Shown in pieces: positions 25,603 through 34,670 of a DNA stretch of 64,000 nt; position 1 is the stretch's first letter, and each line of letters begins with the position of its first letter. A model generated the notes under the pieces. The model had not been told where the DNA came from. It was given only the letters and a program-made list of their open reading frames with translations, and did not search any database. A program made the translations under genes and the position numbers. The DNA is taken from NCBI GenBank assembly GCA_964604195.1, contig CAZRXW010000001.1, forward strand, positions 4,367-68,366. The letters are read 5' to 3'. This stretch comes from SSEF01 sp964604195 (lineage in GTDB: Bacteria > Patescibacteriota > Minisyncoccia > Moranbacterales > UBA1568).

Positions 25603-27426
25603 ATGGAAAAAGGATCTCCTAGCCAAAAATATATTCGTAACTTTTGCATTATCGCCCATATTGATCATGGGAAGAGTACTTTTGCTGATCGACTTTTGGA
25701 ACTTACCCAGACGATTGAGAAGCGTCAGATGAAGGAGCAGCTTCTCGATACGATGGACCTAGAGCGTGAACGAGGGATTACTATCAAACTTCAGCCGGTA
25801 AAAATGAAGTATACCCTAGACGGAAGTGAGTATACGCTCAACCTTATTGATACCCCGGGGCATGTTGATTTCCATTATGAGGTTTCACGATCACTCGCAG
25901 CAGTGGAGGGAGCAATTCTTTTGGTTGATGCCACCAAAGGAGTTCAAGCTCAGACGCTTGCCAATCTCTACCTTGCCATTGAACAAGGACTTGAAGTAAT
26001 TCCAGTAATTAACAAGATCGACCTTCCGAATGCTGAAATTGATAAGGCAAAAAAAGAAATTATTCATGTACTTGGTTGTGCTGAAGACGACATCCTTTTG
26101 GCATCAGGGAAAACGGGAGTGGGGGTTCAGCAGGTATTGGAAAGAGTTATCATGCGAGTGCCTTGCCCCAAGGGAGATTTATCAGCCCCGCTGAGGGCAC
26201 TCATTTTTGATTCGGTCTATGACACTTATAAAGGTGTAGTAGCCTTTACTAAAGTTGTTGATGGTAGTGTTGAACGAGATACTCCTTTGCATTTTTTAGC
26301 GACGAGTGCAGAAACTACTACTGTAGAGGTGGGACATTTTCGACCAAAACTTACCGCTGGAGAGAAACTCTCAGCTGGCGATATTGGCTACATTGCGACT
26401 GGCCTCAAAACCATAGCCGAGTGTCGAGTGGGCGATACTATTACGCTGAAACTTCGTGAGCGGGATCCAGTAAAAGTGGAGGCACTTCCTGGATATACTG
26501 AAATTAAACCGGCAGTTTATGCGAGTTTGTATCCAACAGATGGTGAAGATTATGGGTTTATGCGTGATGCACTTGAGAAACTTAAACTCAATGACGCGGC
26601 CTTTGTTTTTGAACCTGAGAGCAATCAGGCGCTCGGACGAGGGTTTCGCTGTGGCTTTCTTGGTCTTCTTCATCTTGAAATTATTCAGGCAAGACTTGAA
26701 CGAGAGTTTGGTCTTGTCCCAACTATCACCACACCCTCGGTGGTGTATCAGATGAAAATTGCTGGCCAAGAGGCGCTTGTTGATCTGTATTCTCCGACAG
26801 ATATGCCGGATCCAAGCATGATAGAGGAGATCTTTGAACCCTATGTAGCACTTTCAATTATCACGCCAAGTGAGTATCTCGGGAACGTCATGGAGCTCGG
26901 CCAATCCATACGGAGTATATACAAAAATACCGAATACATTGATGCTGAGCGGGTTTTGCTTACCTTTGATGCTCCACTTATGGATGTAATCGTTAATTTT
27001 CATGACGACCTCAAGAGTGCTTCTTCGGGATATGCGTCCATGAACTATGAACCGATTGGCTATCGTGAAAGCGATGTGGTGCGACTTGATATTTTGGTAG
27101 CTAATGAAAAAATTGAAGCTTTTTCTCGAATGGTTCCACAGCGTCTTGCTCAACATGAGGGAAAGAAGACTGTTGAGAAGCTCAAGAAAGTTTTGCCCCG
27201 ACAGAATTTTGCCGTAGCCCTTCAGGCAGCTATTGGTGCCAAGGTGATTGCTCGCGAAACCATATCGGCTTTTCGTAAAGATGTGACTGGTTACATGTAC
27301 GGAGGGGACTTCTCTCGTAAAAAGAAACTTCTTGAAAAACAGAAGGCTGGGAAAAAACGTATGCAGGCAACGGGGAGAATGACTATCCCACCCAAGGCAT
27401 TTCTCGAGATTCTGAAGAATCAATAG
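25603..27426 (+). CDS. lepA: Elongation factor 4 (LepA)
   Basis: This 607-aa translational GTPase has G1 AHIDHGKST, G2 RERGIT, G3 DTPGHVDF, G4 NKID and G5 SGKTG. The EF-G-like domains follow, and the C-terminal domain characteristic of LepA (GGDFSRKKKLLEKQKAGKKRM) is complete. It acts on stalled or misaligned ribosomes and in assembly. There is no Shine-Dalgarno before the ATG. Confidence 0.97.
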   Translation: MEKGSPSQKYIRNFCIIAHIDHGKSTFADRLLELTQTIEKRQMKEQLLDTMDLERERGITIKLQPVKMKYTLDGSEYTLNLIDTPGHVDFHYEVSRSLAAVEGAILLVDATKGVQAQTLANLYLAIEQGLEVIPVINKIDLPNAEIDKAKKEIIHVLGCAEDDILLASGKTGVGVQQVLERVIMRVPCPKGDLSAPLRALIFDSVYDTYKGVVAFTKVVDGSVERDTPLHFLATSAETTTVEVGHFRPKLTAGEKLSAGDIGYIATGLKTIAECRVGDTITLKLRERDPVKVEALPGYTEIKPAVYASLYPTDGEDYGFMRDALEKLKLNDAAFVFEPESNQALGRGFRCGFLGLLHLEIIQARLEREFGLVPTITTPSVVYQMKIAGQEALVDLYSPTDMPDPSMIEEIFEPYVALSIITPSEYLGNVMELGQSIRSIYKNTEYIDAERVLLTFDAPLMDVIVNFHDDLKSASSGYASMNYEPIGYRESDVVRLDILVANEKIEAFSRMVPQRLAQHEGKKTVEKLKKVLPRQNFAVALQAAIGAKVIARETISAFRKDVTGYMYGGDFSRKKKLLEKQKAGKKRMQATGRMTIPPKAFLEILKNQ

Positions 27427-27429
27427 GTT

Positions 27430-27458
27430 TTGACAGCTTTCTATTTGTCGGGTAGGGT
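27430..27458 (+). promoter_or_regulatory. Sigma-70-type promoter
   Basis: TTGACA (27430-27435), a 17-base spacer and TAGGGT (27453-27458) lie 34 bases before the ATG at 27492. Confidence 0.45.
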
Positions 27459-27491
27459 AGGGGCATTGTCTGCATTCTGGTGGAGCGACAC

Positions 27492-27770
27492 ATGAATGAT
27501 CGACATGATGAATTGAGGCGTTACTTGGAAAGGGAGGCAGAACTCAGACGGGCGTGGGATGATCTTTTGTCGGCTATTACGACTCGTTTCTTTGCTGATC
27601 GGCCCTCTGGAGGCCGTTGGACTGAAGAGGAGTTACTTCAGGTAATGCGGCAGCTTACCATTATGGTAAGGCAGTCAGATTGTTCTGGGGGATCCCTGTC
27701 GGCTTTTGGGAAGGGCGATTTTCCTGAGCCGAGCATTCTGCCTCATCGTGGAAGTGACCCTGGCTCCTGA
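27492..27770 (+). CDS. Small hypothetical protein
   Basis: This 92-aa soluble protein matches no family I recognise. It is charged and helical in its first 65 residues (RYLEREAELRRAWDDLLSAI) and ends in a Gly/Pro/Ser-rich tail. It is bounded by its own promoter and terminator and stands apart from lepA and trxA. The GGTGGAG upstream of the ATG can serve as a Shine-Dalgarno, unlike most neighbours, and the gene is slightly GC-richer than they are. Confidence 0.5.
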   Translation: MNDRHDELRRYLEREAELRRAWDDLLSAITTRFFADRPSGGRWTEEELLQVMRQLTIMVRQSDCSGGSLSAFGKGDFPEPSILPHRGSDPGS

Positions 27771-27771
27771 G

Positions 27772-27814
27772 GGATGTGATGACTGTAGCAACAGGCCACA
27801 TCCTTTCTTTTTTT
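27772..27814 (+). terminator. Intrinsic terminator
   Basis: GGATGTG (27772-27778) pairs with CACATCC (27797-27803), followed by TTTCTTTTTTT. Confidence 0.8.
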
Positions 27815-27860
27815 ACAAAACCGTTCTAAAATGGAGGGGTAATTGTCAAGTTATTTTTGT

Positions 27861-28175
27861 ATGGCCATGGAATTTACGAAGGAGAATTTTGATGCTGAAG
27901 TTTTGAAGAGTGACAAGCCAGTGCTTGTGGATTTTTGGGCGCCATGGTGTGGGCCTTGTCAGATTATGGGGCCAGTGATTGACGAATTGTCTCAGGAGCT
28001 TTCTAATGTAAAAATTGGGAAACTGAATGTTGATGAACATCCAAGCATAGCTCAGGAGCACGGTATTATGTCTATCCCTACGATGAAAGTTTTTAAAGGA
28101 GGGCAGGTAGTGAAGGAATATGTTGGCACTCAATCAAAGGACTCTCTCAAGAGTGAGTTGTCAGCGCTTGCCTAG
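27861..28175 (+). CDS. trxA: Thioredoxin
   Basis: This 104-aa protein has the complete thioredoxin fold with the redox motif FWAPWCGPCQ (Cys-Gly-Pro-Cys), the buried Asp in VLVDFW and the cis-Pro loop SIPTMKVF. It reduces disulfides in cytoplasmic proteins. Two in-frame ATGs (27861 and 27867) are both possible starts. It has no signal peptide. Confidence 0.95.
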   Translation: MAMEFTKENFDAEVLKSDKPVLVDFWAPWCGPCQIMGPVIDELSQELSNVKIGKLNVDEHPSIAQEHGIMSIPTMKVFKGGQVVKEYVGTQSKDSLKSELSALA

Positions 28176-28233
28176 TTAATCCTCAGTGGAGTCGGTTTGA
28201 AGTTAGTTCAAAAAATATCAAAAGACATTGTGT

Positions 28234-28674
28234 ATGAAGATTCATAAAGAGCGGATTGATGTTGAGAGTAAATCTCAGATAGAGTTTATTGACATCACAG
28301 AATCTGTACAGGATGTTATAGATCGCTCAGGCATTCGTGAGGGACAAGTCTTGGTGTACGTCCCGCACACCACGATGGGAGTAGCTATCAATCATCATGA
28401 AACTATGCTTCTTCAGGATTTTATGCGTATTTTGTATCGCATTGTTCCTGTCGACGATCAGTATAGTCATGATTTGTTTGAACTTCGCCGGGAAGGCGGT
28501 TCGGATGGTCGATCCAATGGTCACTCGCACTGTAAAGCTATTCTCCTGGGAAACAGTGAAGTGATTCCTGTTGAAAAGGGTAAACTCCTCCTTACAGAGC
28601 GTCAGAATGTTTTTGCGGTGGAGTTTGATGGTGCTCGCAAGCGAGACGTAGTGATTCAAGTTACTGGTTACTAG
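28234..28674 (+). CDS. UPF0047/YjbQ-family protein
   Basis: This 146-aa protein matches the YjbQ/UPF0047 family by GQVLVYVPHTTMGVAINHHE and the HSHCKAILLGNSEVIPVEKGKLLLTERQ region, whose His residues are conserved. Some members have weak thiamine-phosphate synthase activity; the main role is unknown. The Asp, Cys and His positions appear intact. It is cytoplasmic and lies between trxA and mltG. Confidence 0.9.
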   Translation: MKIHKERIDVESKSQIEFIDITESVQDVIDRSGIREGQVLVYVPHTTMGVAINHHETMLLQDFMRILYRIVPVDDQYSHDLFELRREGGSDGRSNGHSHCKAILLGNSEVIPVEKGKLLLTERQNVFAVEFDGARKRDVVIQVTGY

Positions 28675-28681
28675 AATTTTC

Positions 28682-29725
28682 ATGGAAACCCCTTCCTTTT
28701 TGTCGTACATGACGAGGCTTTTTGTTTGGGTGTTTGGTGTGATTCTGCTTTTAGGTGGACTGGCTTTTTGGTATTGGAGTGGACAAGTTGATACTTCACA
28801 TGGGTCCCATAAGGAAACCATGGTATTTGCTATCAACAAGGGTGAAGGAGCAACAGAGGTTGCTGAAAATCTCGAGCAATCAGGGCTTATTGAAAGTAAG
28901 CTTATTTTTCTCTATTATGTCATGCGCTCTCGGCTTCAGGATAAACTTCAATCGGGAGAATATCAGTTGTCGGGTACTATGTCGATTCCCGAGATAGTCT
29001 CTCGCTTTACTGAGGGTAAGGTGATTCCTCCTGGGGTGAGGGTGACCTTTCCTGAGGGGTTTACCTTGATTATGATGGCCGAACGACTCAATCAGAATAA
29101 ATTACCTGGTGATGACTTTTTAAAGATCGCCACCAGTCCGTATCCAAAATGGCGTGAGAAATTTTCTTTTTTGCAATCAGTTCCTGCAGGGAAGAGCCTT
29201 GAGGGATTCTTGTTTCCGGATACATATATTTTTCCGCAAGAGGCTACTGCCGAGCTTATCGTTCATGAGTTACTTCAAACATTTGAACGAAAGGCCTTAC
29301 CACTCTTTCAACAGTATCAGGGAGGGACCGCTCTTTCCTTTTACGAAAGCCTGATTTTAGCGAGTATTATTGAAGAAGAAGGAAAAAATGCTGAAGAAAG
29401 GAGAATTATTAGTGATATTTTTTTGAAGCGATTGAAAATTAATCAGCCACTTCAGAGTGATGCTACGGTAAACTATGCTTTGGGTACTAGCAAGATGCAG
29501 CCAACTTTCAAAGATATAGAGACGGATTCTCTTTATAATACCTACAAGCATTCTGGATTACCACCTACGCCTATTGCGAGTCCAGGCCTTGATTCTGTTC
29601 GTGCTGCACTCGATCCAATACCAAATGATTATTATTATTTTCTGAATAATCTCAAGACCGGGGAAACGGTCTTTTCTCGGACTTTTGAGGAACATGTTGC
29701 CAATAGGACGAAGCATGGTTTGTAG
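28682..29725 (+). CDS. mltG: Endolytic murein transglycosylase MltG
   Basis: This 347-aa single-pass membrane protein (helix about residues 14-32) carries the YceG/MltG domain. It has a LysM-like part, then LEGFLFPDTYIF, the catalytic Glu in LILASIIEEEGKN (about residue 227) and LQSDATVNYALG, GLPPTPIASPG. It cleaves nascent glycan strands and sets their length. The neighbouring hydrophobic gene follows after 14 bases. Confidence 0.95.
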   Translation: METPSFLSYMTRLFVWVFGVILLLGGLAFWYWSGQVDTSHGSHKETMVFAINKGEGATEVAENLEQSGLIESKLIFLYYVMRSRLQDKLQSGEYQLSGTMSIPEIVSRFTEGKVIPPGVRVTFPEGFTLIMMAERLNQNKLPGDDFLKIATSPYPKWREKFSFLQSVPAGKSLEGFLFPDTYIFPQEATAELIVHELLQTFERKALPLFQQYQGGTALSFYESLILASIIEEEGKNAEERRIISDIFLKRLKINQPLQSDATVNYALGTSKMQPTFKDIETDSLYNTYKHSGLPPTPIASPGLDSVRAALDPIPNDYYYFLNNLKTGETVFSRTFEEHVANRTKHGL

Positions 29726-29739
29726 TAATAACCAAAAAC

Positions 29740-30708
29740 ATGTCGTGGACCCCTCGTCAAAAATTAAGCATAGGCCTTCTCGTAGTTTTAGCACTTCTCA
29801 GCTCACTAGCTTGGCAGATAGTGGAGAGAGCTGTTCTTGTTGAGGAAGCGAGTAGTTTTCTTCTCCCAGCATTTGCTCTTGGGTTGACCATGGCAACTCT
29901 TTTTTTGGGCTCTTTGATATGGAAGGAAAAAGGCTTGATGGCGTTGGCTGCCGCATTCATGGTGATCCCTAGTTTATTTGTGGCGATATCACTCGTCCAT
30001 GGCATTGTTCTCTTGGTTGCTGCTATGGTTATCTATTTCGGAATAAGGCGGATCCATTCTGATATGGTAGAGCGAATTCATATCGCTGTCAGAAGGAGTC
30101 TTTTGGTAGGTATGGGTATGGTGTTTCTCGGAGTTAGTCTCTTGCTTTCCAGTCAATACTATGTACATGTACAACAACTTTCTTGGGAGCAATTGGTACC
30201 AAGTTTTAATTTAGCTGATGGGGTAGGGCCAATTGTCCTCAAGGTCATAACCCCGCTATATCCAGAGATTGGTCAACTTGCGAATGATCAAGTGACAGTA
30301 GATGGTTTTTTGCAAGATGTTCAAAAACGTGAGGGGGGTACGTTACTTGATTCGATGCCTCTTGCTACCCAGAGGATTTTTTTAGAACAGGAACTAAAAC
30401 GGACAAAAAAACAGTTGGGCGATCTTTTAGGTCGAGAGATTGTTGGTAATGAAAGTATGCAGTCGCTTCTTTCTGAGGCAGTACATCGAAAAACAATAGC
30501 TTTTTTTTCTGGAGAGCAGGCACATTTGCCTGTACCAATTCTTCCTTTTTTCCTTTCGATACTACTATTCTTGACAGTGTATCCTATTATGAATTTTCTC
30601 GCCCCAATACTTGTCGTGGTGGTGGTAATTCTTTTTCGGTCTTTCCGATTGTTGCACTGGCTAGATATCCGCCAAGAGAAGGTTGAGCAGGAGGTTTTGG
30701 TGGATTAA
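29740..30708 (+). CDS. Multispanning membrane protein of unknown function
   Basis: This 322-aa protein has about five N-terminal membrane segments (residues 7-150), an external or cytoplasmic domain (about 150-255) and two membrane segments near 262-305. I do not recognise a family. The soluble part contains a Lys/Glu-rich helix (IFLEQELKRTKKQLGDLLG). It may share a transcript with mltG; the CIRCE promoter of dnaJ follows. Confidence 0.55.
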   Translation: MSWTPRQKLSIGLLVVLALLSSLAWQIVERAVLVEEASSFLLPAFALGLTMATLFLGSLIWKEKGLMALAAAFMVIPSLFVAISLVHGIVLLVAAMVIYFGIRRIHSDMVERIHIAVRRSLLVGMGMVFLGVSLLLSSQYYVHVQQLSWEQLVPSFNLADGVGPIVLKVITPLYPEIGQLANDQVTVDGFLQDVQKREGGTLLDSMPLATQRIFLEQELKRTKKQLGDLLGREIVGNESMQSLLSEAVHRKTIAFFSGEQAHLPVPILPFFLSILLFLTVYPIMNFLAPILVVVVVILFRSFRLLHWLDIRQEKVEQEVLVD

Positions 30709-30727
30709 GGTGGCAAAAGAAGGAGGG

Positions 30728-30768
30728 TTGACATTCTATCGTTAGCACTCAATAATAGAGAGTGCTAA
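30728..30768 (+). promoter_or_regulatory. Promoter with overlapping CIRCE operator
   Basis: TTGACA (30728-30733), a 17-base spacer and AATAAT (30751-30756) form the promoter. The perfect CIRCE repeat TTAGCACTC-N9-GAGTGCTAA occupies 30742-30768, covering the -10. HrcA binding there should repress dnaJ until heat or misfolding stress. The ATG follows 9 bases after the operator. Confidence 0.95.
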
Positions 30769-30777
30769 TATGTTTTT

Positions 30778-31872
30778 ATGGCAGGAAAAGATTATTATTC
30801 AATTCTCGGGGTTTCCAAGACAGCTTCTCAGGATGAGATAAAAAAGGCATACCGGAAACTCGCTCATACTCACCATCCTGATAAACAGGGTGGTGATGAA
30901 GCTCGTTTCAAAGAAATTAATGAGGCGTATAGCGTATTGGGGGATTCAGAAAAACGTCGTCAATATGACCAGTTCGGTTCCTCTTTTGGCCAAGGGGGGT
31001 TTTCTGGACAGGGAGGAGCGGGTAATTTTGGAGGGTTTGATTTTTCGGGGTTCGGTGAGCAGGGATTTAATTTTGGAGGAGCAAATTTTGAAGACCTTTT
31101 TACCGACATTTTTACTGGTGGCCGTAGCGCTGGTCATCGTGAAGCTCGTGGTCAAGATATTCAGGTGGATGTCGAAATTTCTTTTGAAGAAATGGTTCGG
31201 GGAGTTAAGAAATCAATTTCCTTGCGGACGTATATTGCCTGTGACACTTGTCAGGGAAATGGTGGGAAACCAGGCAGTAAGGAGGTAAAATGTACCACCT
31301 GTGACGGTAATGGTCAGGTGAAAAAACAGGTCAGGACTATTTTGGGTGTTTTTACACAGGTAGCACCGTGTGATGCTTGTCATGGGCGGGGGAAAAAATT
31401 TGCTGAATCTTGCCACGAATGTCGTGGGAGTGGGCGAGTTCAGAAGGAGCGATCACTTGAGGTAGCTATTCCTGCTGGTATTGAGAATGGGCAGGCACTT
31501 TCCCTGAGGGGTGAGGGTGAGGCTGGTGGTGTAGGTATAAAGCCAGGTGACCTTTTTGTGGTAGTGCATGTAAAACCCCATGCTGATTTTCAGCGGAGAG
31601 GGGATGATATCGTTTCTGATTTACGAGTAAAATACAGCCAATTAGTGCTTGGTGATAAAGTTGATGTTCCCACTTTGGAAAGGTCTGTTTCTATGAAAAT
31701 CCCTGCTGGGACTGAGCCGGGAGAGGTTTTCCGGATCAAGGGTGGTGGTATTTCTCGGGTCTCACGCTTTGGAAAAGGGGATCATTTGGTGCGAATTTTA
31801 TTGGAAATTCCCAAGAATCCAGCGAGTAGTGTAAAACGAATTATTGAGTCGCTTCGTGAAGCCGGGCAGTAG
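30778..31872 (+). CDS. dnaJ: Chaperone DnaJ
   Basis: This 364-aa co-chaperone stimulates DnaK ATPase and hands over substrates. It has the J-domain with the HPD motif (THHPDKQG, about residue 33), a Gly/Phe-rich linker (about 70-115), four CxxCxGxG-type zinc repeats (CDTCQGNG, CTTCDGNG, CDACHGRG, CHECRGSG) and the C-terminal client-binding domains. It is a full-length type I DnaJ. DnaK and GrpE are not in the window; regulation by CIRCE is explicit. Confidence 0.97.
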   Translation: MAGKDYYSILGVSKTASQDEIKKAYRKLAHTHHPDKQGGDEARFKEINEAYSVLGDSEKRRQYDQFGSSFGQGGFSGQGGAGNFGGFDFSGFGEQGFNFGGANFEDLFTDIFTGGRSAGHREARGQDIQVDVEISFEEMVRGVKKSISLRTYIACDTCQGNGGKPGSKEVKCTTCDGNGQVKKQVRTILGVFTQVAPCDACHGRGKKFAESCHECRGSGRVQKERSLEVAIPAGIENGQALSLRGEGEAGGVGIKPGDLFVVVHVKPHADFQRRGDDIVSDLRVKYSQLVLGDKVDVPTLERSVSMKIPAGTEPGEVFRIKGGGISRVSRFGKGDHLVRILLEIPKNPASSVKRIIESLREAGQ

Positions 31873-31926
31873 GGGTTTCTCTCGAGTTGCGGTATACTGA
31901 GGGAGAAATTATTGAATGTTTACCCT

Positions 31927-32472
31927 ATGTCAGACGAACGTCGTATTTTGGTCGTTGATGATGATGATGAAACTCGTGGCGCTTATGTTGACTATCTGAA
32001 GGAAGCTGGCTTTAGTGTGATTGAGGCAGTCAACGGATTGGATGGGTTGAATAAGATAAATGAGAGCCGTCCAGATCTAGTTTTGACAGGTATTATCATG
32101 CCGCAGCTTGATGGTTTTGGTTTGGTTGAGGCACTCAAAAAAAATATCTCAACAGCAACAATCCCAGTGGTATTTCTTTCTCATCTTGGTCGTCAAGAAG
32201 ATGAATCCCGAGCGAAAGAACTCGGAGTAAACGATTTTATTGTTCGCGATGTAACGCCCCTTCCAGAGGTGGTTTCACGGATTAGGGCATTTTTCGGTTC
32301 AACGGAATACCTAGTGGCTATCGATCCTACTCTGTACGACGGGTTAAAGTTCGCTCGGGATATGGCCCTCCCGGATAACTATCTCTGTGAGACCGGTGAG
32401 CGTTACGTGCTTCGTATTCGATTGACTGATACTACGCGTAAACATCTCTCAGCAGAGATTATTTGTGCCTAG
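31927..32472 (+). CDS. Receiver-domain protein lacking the phospho-acceptor Asp
   Basis: This 181-aa protein has a CheY-like receiver (about 1-125) and a C-terminal extension of about 55 residues with no known output domain. The acidic pocket VVDDDDETRG is intact, but the position of the phosphorylated Asp is Gly (DLVLTGIIMPQLDG, codon GGT), and the conserved Lys is Arg (FIVRDVTP). It probably cannot be phosphorylated in the classical way and may act by protein binding. A TATACT box at 31892 precedes the start. ATG 31927 is preferred to the in-frame TTG at 31912. Confidence 0.85.
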   Translation: MSDERRILVVDDDDETRGAYVDYLKEAGFSVIEAVNGLDGLNKINESRPDLVLTGIIMPQLDGFGLVEALKKNISTATIPVVFLSHLGRQEDESRAKELGVNDFIVRDVTPLPEVVSRIRAFFGSTEYLVAIDPTLYDGLKFARDMALPDNYLCETGERYVLRIRLTDTTRKHLSAEIICA

Positions 32473-32489
32473 CTCTAGAGGAGAGGTAT

Positions 32490-34190
32490 ATGGCCGAGCT
32501 TCGTTGGAAGTTCCTTTCTGATTTTGTTCCAGAACATCCAGAGGGAGTAGAAAATGTCTGGCAATCGTTACTTGCTCAGCGTGCGTCAAGAGATGACGAG
32601 CGCCGCTTTTTGATGCCTGACTATGATCGTGATATGTATGACCCATTCCTCTTTCGGGATATGGAAAAAGTAGTAGCGCGTTTAGGAGAAGCGAGAAAAA
32701 AAGGTGAGCGAGTTGGAGTCTTTGGTGATTTTGATGCTGATGGCGTAACCTCATCGGTTTTATTTCGTGAAGCACTAGAGGCTCTTGGGGTGGCGGCGGA
32801 AGTATATATTCCTCACAAGATACATGAGGGCCATGGATTGAGTACCCAAGCCATCCGGCATTTTCAACAAGCGGGGGTTACTCTGGTAGTAACACTTGAT
32901 TGTGGCATGATGAATCATGAGGAAATCGAGCAGGCTCTTGAGGCGGGAATGGATACTATCATCATTGATCATCATCACGTGCCGGAGGTTTTGCCAAAAG
33001 CCTTGGCTATTATTAATCCCAAGCTTCCCAATGAACAGTACCCCTTTCACGATCTTTGTGGCGCCGGTACAACATTTAAGGTGGTGACAGCTCTCTATCA
33101 TCGCTATCTCCCTGATCGAATAGGAGAGCTAAAATGGCTTTTGGATGTTGCAGCCATAGGTACGGTGGCCGATGTTATGCCACTGGTTGGTGAAAATCGA
33201 GTACTTGTAAAGTACGGGCTTTTGGTGTTGGCAAAAACAAGACGGGTTGGTCTCCAAGAGCTTATTGCTGTTGGGAGGATTCCTATGGATAATGTAACCC
33301 CTCCCACAGCGAGGTTGATTGCTTTTCATATCGCCCCTCGAATCAATGCTGCTTCTCGTATGGCCCATGGAAAGCTAGCGCACGATCTTCTTATGGAACG
33401 AGATAGAGTGAGGGCGAGGGGGTTGGCTTTGGAACTTGAGGCGTATAATGTAGCTCGTCAAAAGCAAAGTCAAGAAATTACCGAGCTTGTCCTGACATTA
33501 GCAAAAGAAAAATATCATGATCAGAAATTTATCTTTGCTGCTGGAGAAGAGTACCCTCTCGGTATTGTTGGTCTGGTAGCAGGAAGAGTAGCTCATGAAA
33601 TTGGAAAACCAACTTGTATTCTTCAAACCGCGGGAGAGGTAAGTACAGGTTCTTTTCGGAGTATTCCAGGGCTGAGTATTATTAAAGTTCTGGAGCAGTG
33701 TGGGGATATACTTGAGAAGTTTGGTGGTCATGATCAGGCAGCGGGGATGACTATTCGAAATGACAATCTTGTATCATTTTACAATCGCTTCAATGCTTTA
33801 GTGGAGGAGGCTTTACAAGGAGTCGAGACAAAGCCAGAGCTCCTTATAGATCGGGTACTTCATCCTGATGATATATCGCTGGATTTAATTCAGCGATTAA
33901 CATCATTGGAACCATTTGGGGAAGGGAATCCTGAACCAGTGTTTGCCCTGAGAGGAGTTCGTTTAGGAGCAGTGCGAAAAGTAGGCAAGGATGAGAAACA
34001 TTGGAAGCTCTCCGTTGATCGAGCGAGACTACATCCGCCTTTGGATGTGGTAGGCTGGTCACTTGCTCTAACGTATCCAGATTTGCGCCCAGGAATGGAG
34101 GTTGATCTTGCTGGTACAATAGCGATAAATAGTTGGAATGGGAGAGAGAGCGTGCAGATGGTTCTCAGAGATATACAGGTGCTTAATTAG
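32490..34190 (+). CDS. recJ: Single-stranded-DNA exonuclease RecJ
   Basis: This 566-aa DHH/DHHA1 phosphoesterase digests single-stranded DNA 5'-3' in recombination and repair. Motifs are GVFGDFDADGVTS, VVTLDCGM, IIDHHHVPE (the DHH triad) and, in the DHHA1 part, SFRSIPGLSIIKVLEQCG and FGGHDQAAGM; an OB-fold tail follows. Length matches RecJ. ATG 32490 is used, because the upstream extension overlaps the preceding gene. Confidence 0.95.
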   Translation: MAELRWKFLSDFVPEHPEGVENVWQSLLAQRASRDDERRFLMPDYDRDMYDPFLFRDMEKVVARLGEARKKGERVGVFGDFDADGVTSSVLFREALEALGVAAEVYIPHKIHEGHGLSTQAIRHFQQAGVTLVVTLDCGMMNHEEIEQALEAGMDTIIIDHHHVPEVLPKALAIINPKLPNEQYPFHDLCGAGTTFKVVTALYHRYLPDRIGELKWLLDVAAIGTVADVMPLVGENRVLVKYGLLVLAKTRRVGLQELIAVGRIPMDNVTPPTARLIAFHIAPRINAASRMAHGKLAHDLLMERDRVRARGLALELEAYNVARQKQSQEITELVLTLAKEKYHDQKFIFAAGEEYPLGIVGLVAGRVAHEIGKPTCILQTAGEVSTGSFRSIPGLSIIKVLEQCGDILEKFGGHDQAAGMTIRNDNLVSFYNRFNALVEEALQGVETKPELLIDRVLHPDDISLDLIQRLTSLEPFGEGNPEPVFALRGVRLGAVRKVGKDEKHWKLSVDRARLHPPLDVVGWSLALTYPDLRPGMEVDLAGTIAINSWNGRESVQMVLRDIQVLN

Positions 34191-34208
34191 CTTGGTGAGT
34201 GCATTTTC

Positions 34209-34217
34209 TGGTACAAT
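34209..34217 (+). promoter_or_regulatory. Extended -10 promoter of rnhA
   Basis: TGGTACAAT gives a TGn extension plus TACAAT, 6 bases before the ATG at 34224. The transcript would be leaderless. Confidence 0.55.
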
Positions 34218-34223
34218 ATTCCT

Positions 34224-34664
34224 ATGGAGAAGATTATTGTCTATACCGATGGTGGGTCGCGGGGTAATCCGGGGCCAGCGGCTCTCGGTGTCTATATTGA
34301 GACGCTTGGTAAGCGTTTCGGGGAGTTTTTGGGTGAAAAGACAAACAATGAGGCTGAGTATGCAGCCATTGTGGCCGCTTTGAAAAAAATAAAGTCACTG
34401 GTAGGGAAGGAAAGGGCTAAGCAAGTTATTGTAGAGTGTCGAATGGATTCGGAGCTTGCCTGTAGACAACTGAATCATCAGTACAAGATAGAGAATGAGA
34501 GATTGCAGCCATTGTTTTTGATGGTGTGGAATTTAATGCTTGATTTCAGTGGAGTGGAGTTTATCCATGTGCCGAGAGAACAAAATACTATGGCTGATGC
34601 TGAGGCTAATAAGGCTATGGATAATGCGACTCGACCAAGTTTGGTACAACAGCAATTACTGTAA
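34224..34664 (+). CDS. rnhA: Ribonuclease HI-type protein
   Basis: This 146-aa enzyme cleaves RNA in RNA-DNA hybrids. The RNase H catalytic acids are visible: Asp in YTDGGSRGNPGP (about residue 9), Glu in NNEAEYAAIVAAL, Asp in MDSELACRQL and Asp in NTMADAEANKAMD. Its form is that of the short archaeal/Gram-positive type-1 variant, without the basic protrusion. It lies between recJ and the efflux operon. Confidence 0.93.
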   Translation: MEKIIVYTDGGSRGNPGPAALGVYIETLGKRFGEFLGEKTNNEAEYAAIVAALKKIKSLVGKERAKQVIVECRMDSELACRQLNHQYKIENERLQPLFLMVWNLMLDFSGVEFIHVPREQNTMADAEANKAMDNATRPSLVQQQLL

Positions 34665-34670
34665 GAACTT

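Noticed and set aside
30728..30777. Intrinsic terminator
   Set aside because: The dyad is an exact CIRCE operator placed on a promoter, with no T-run immediately after the second arm.
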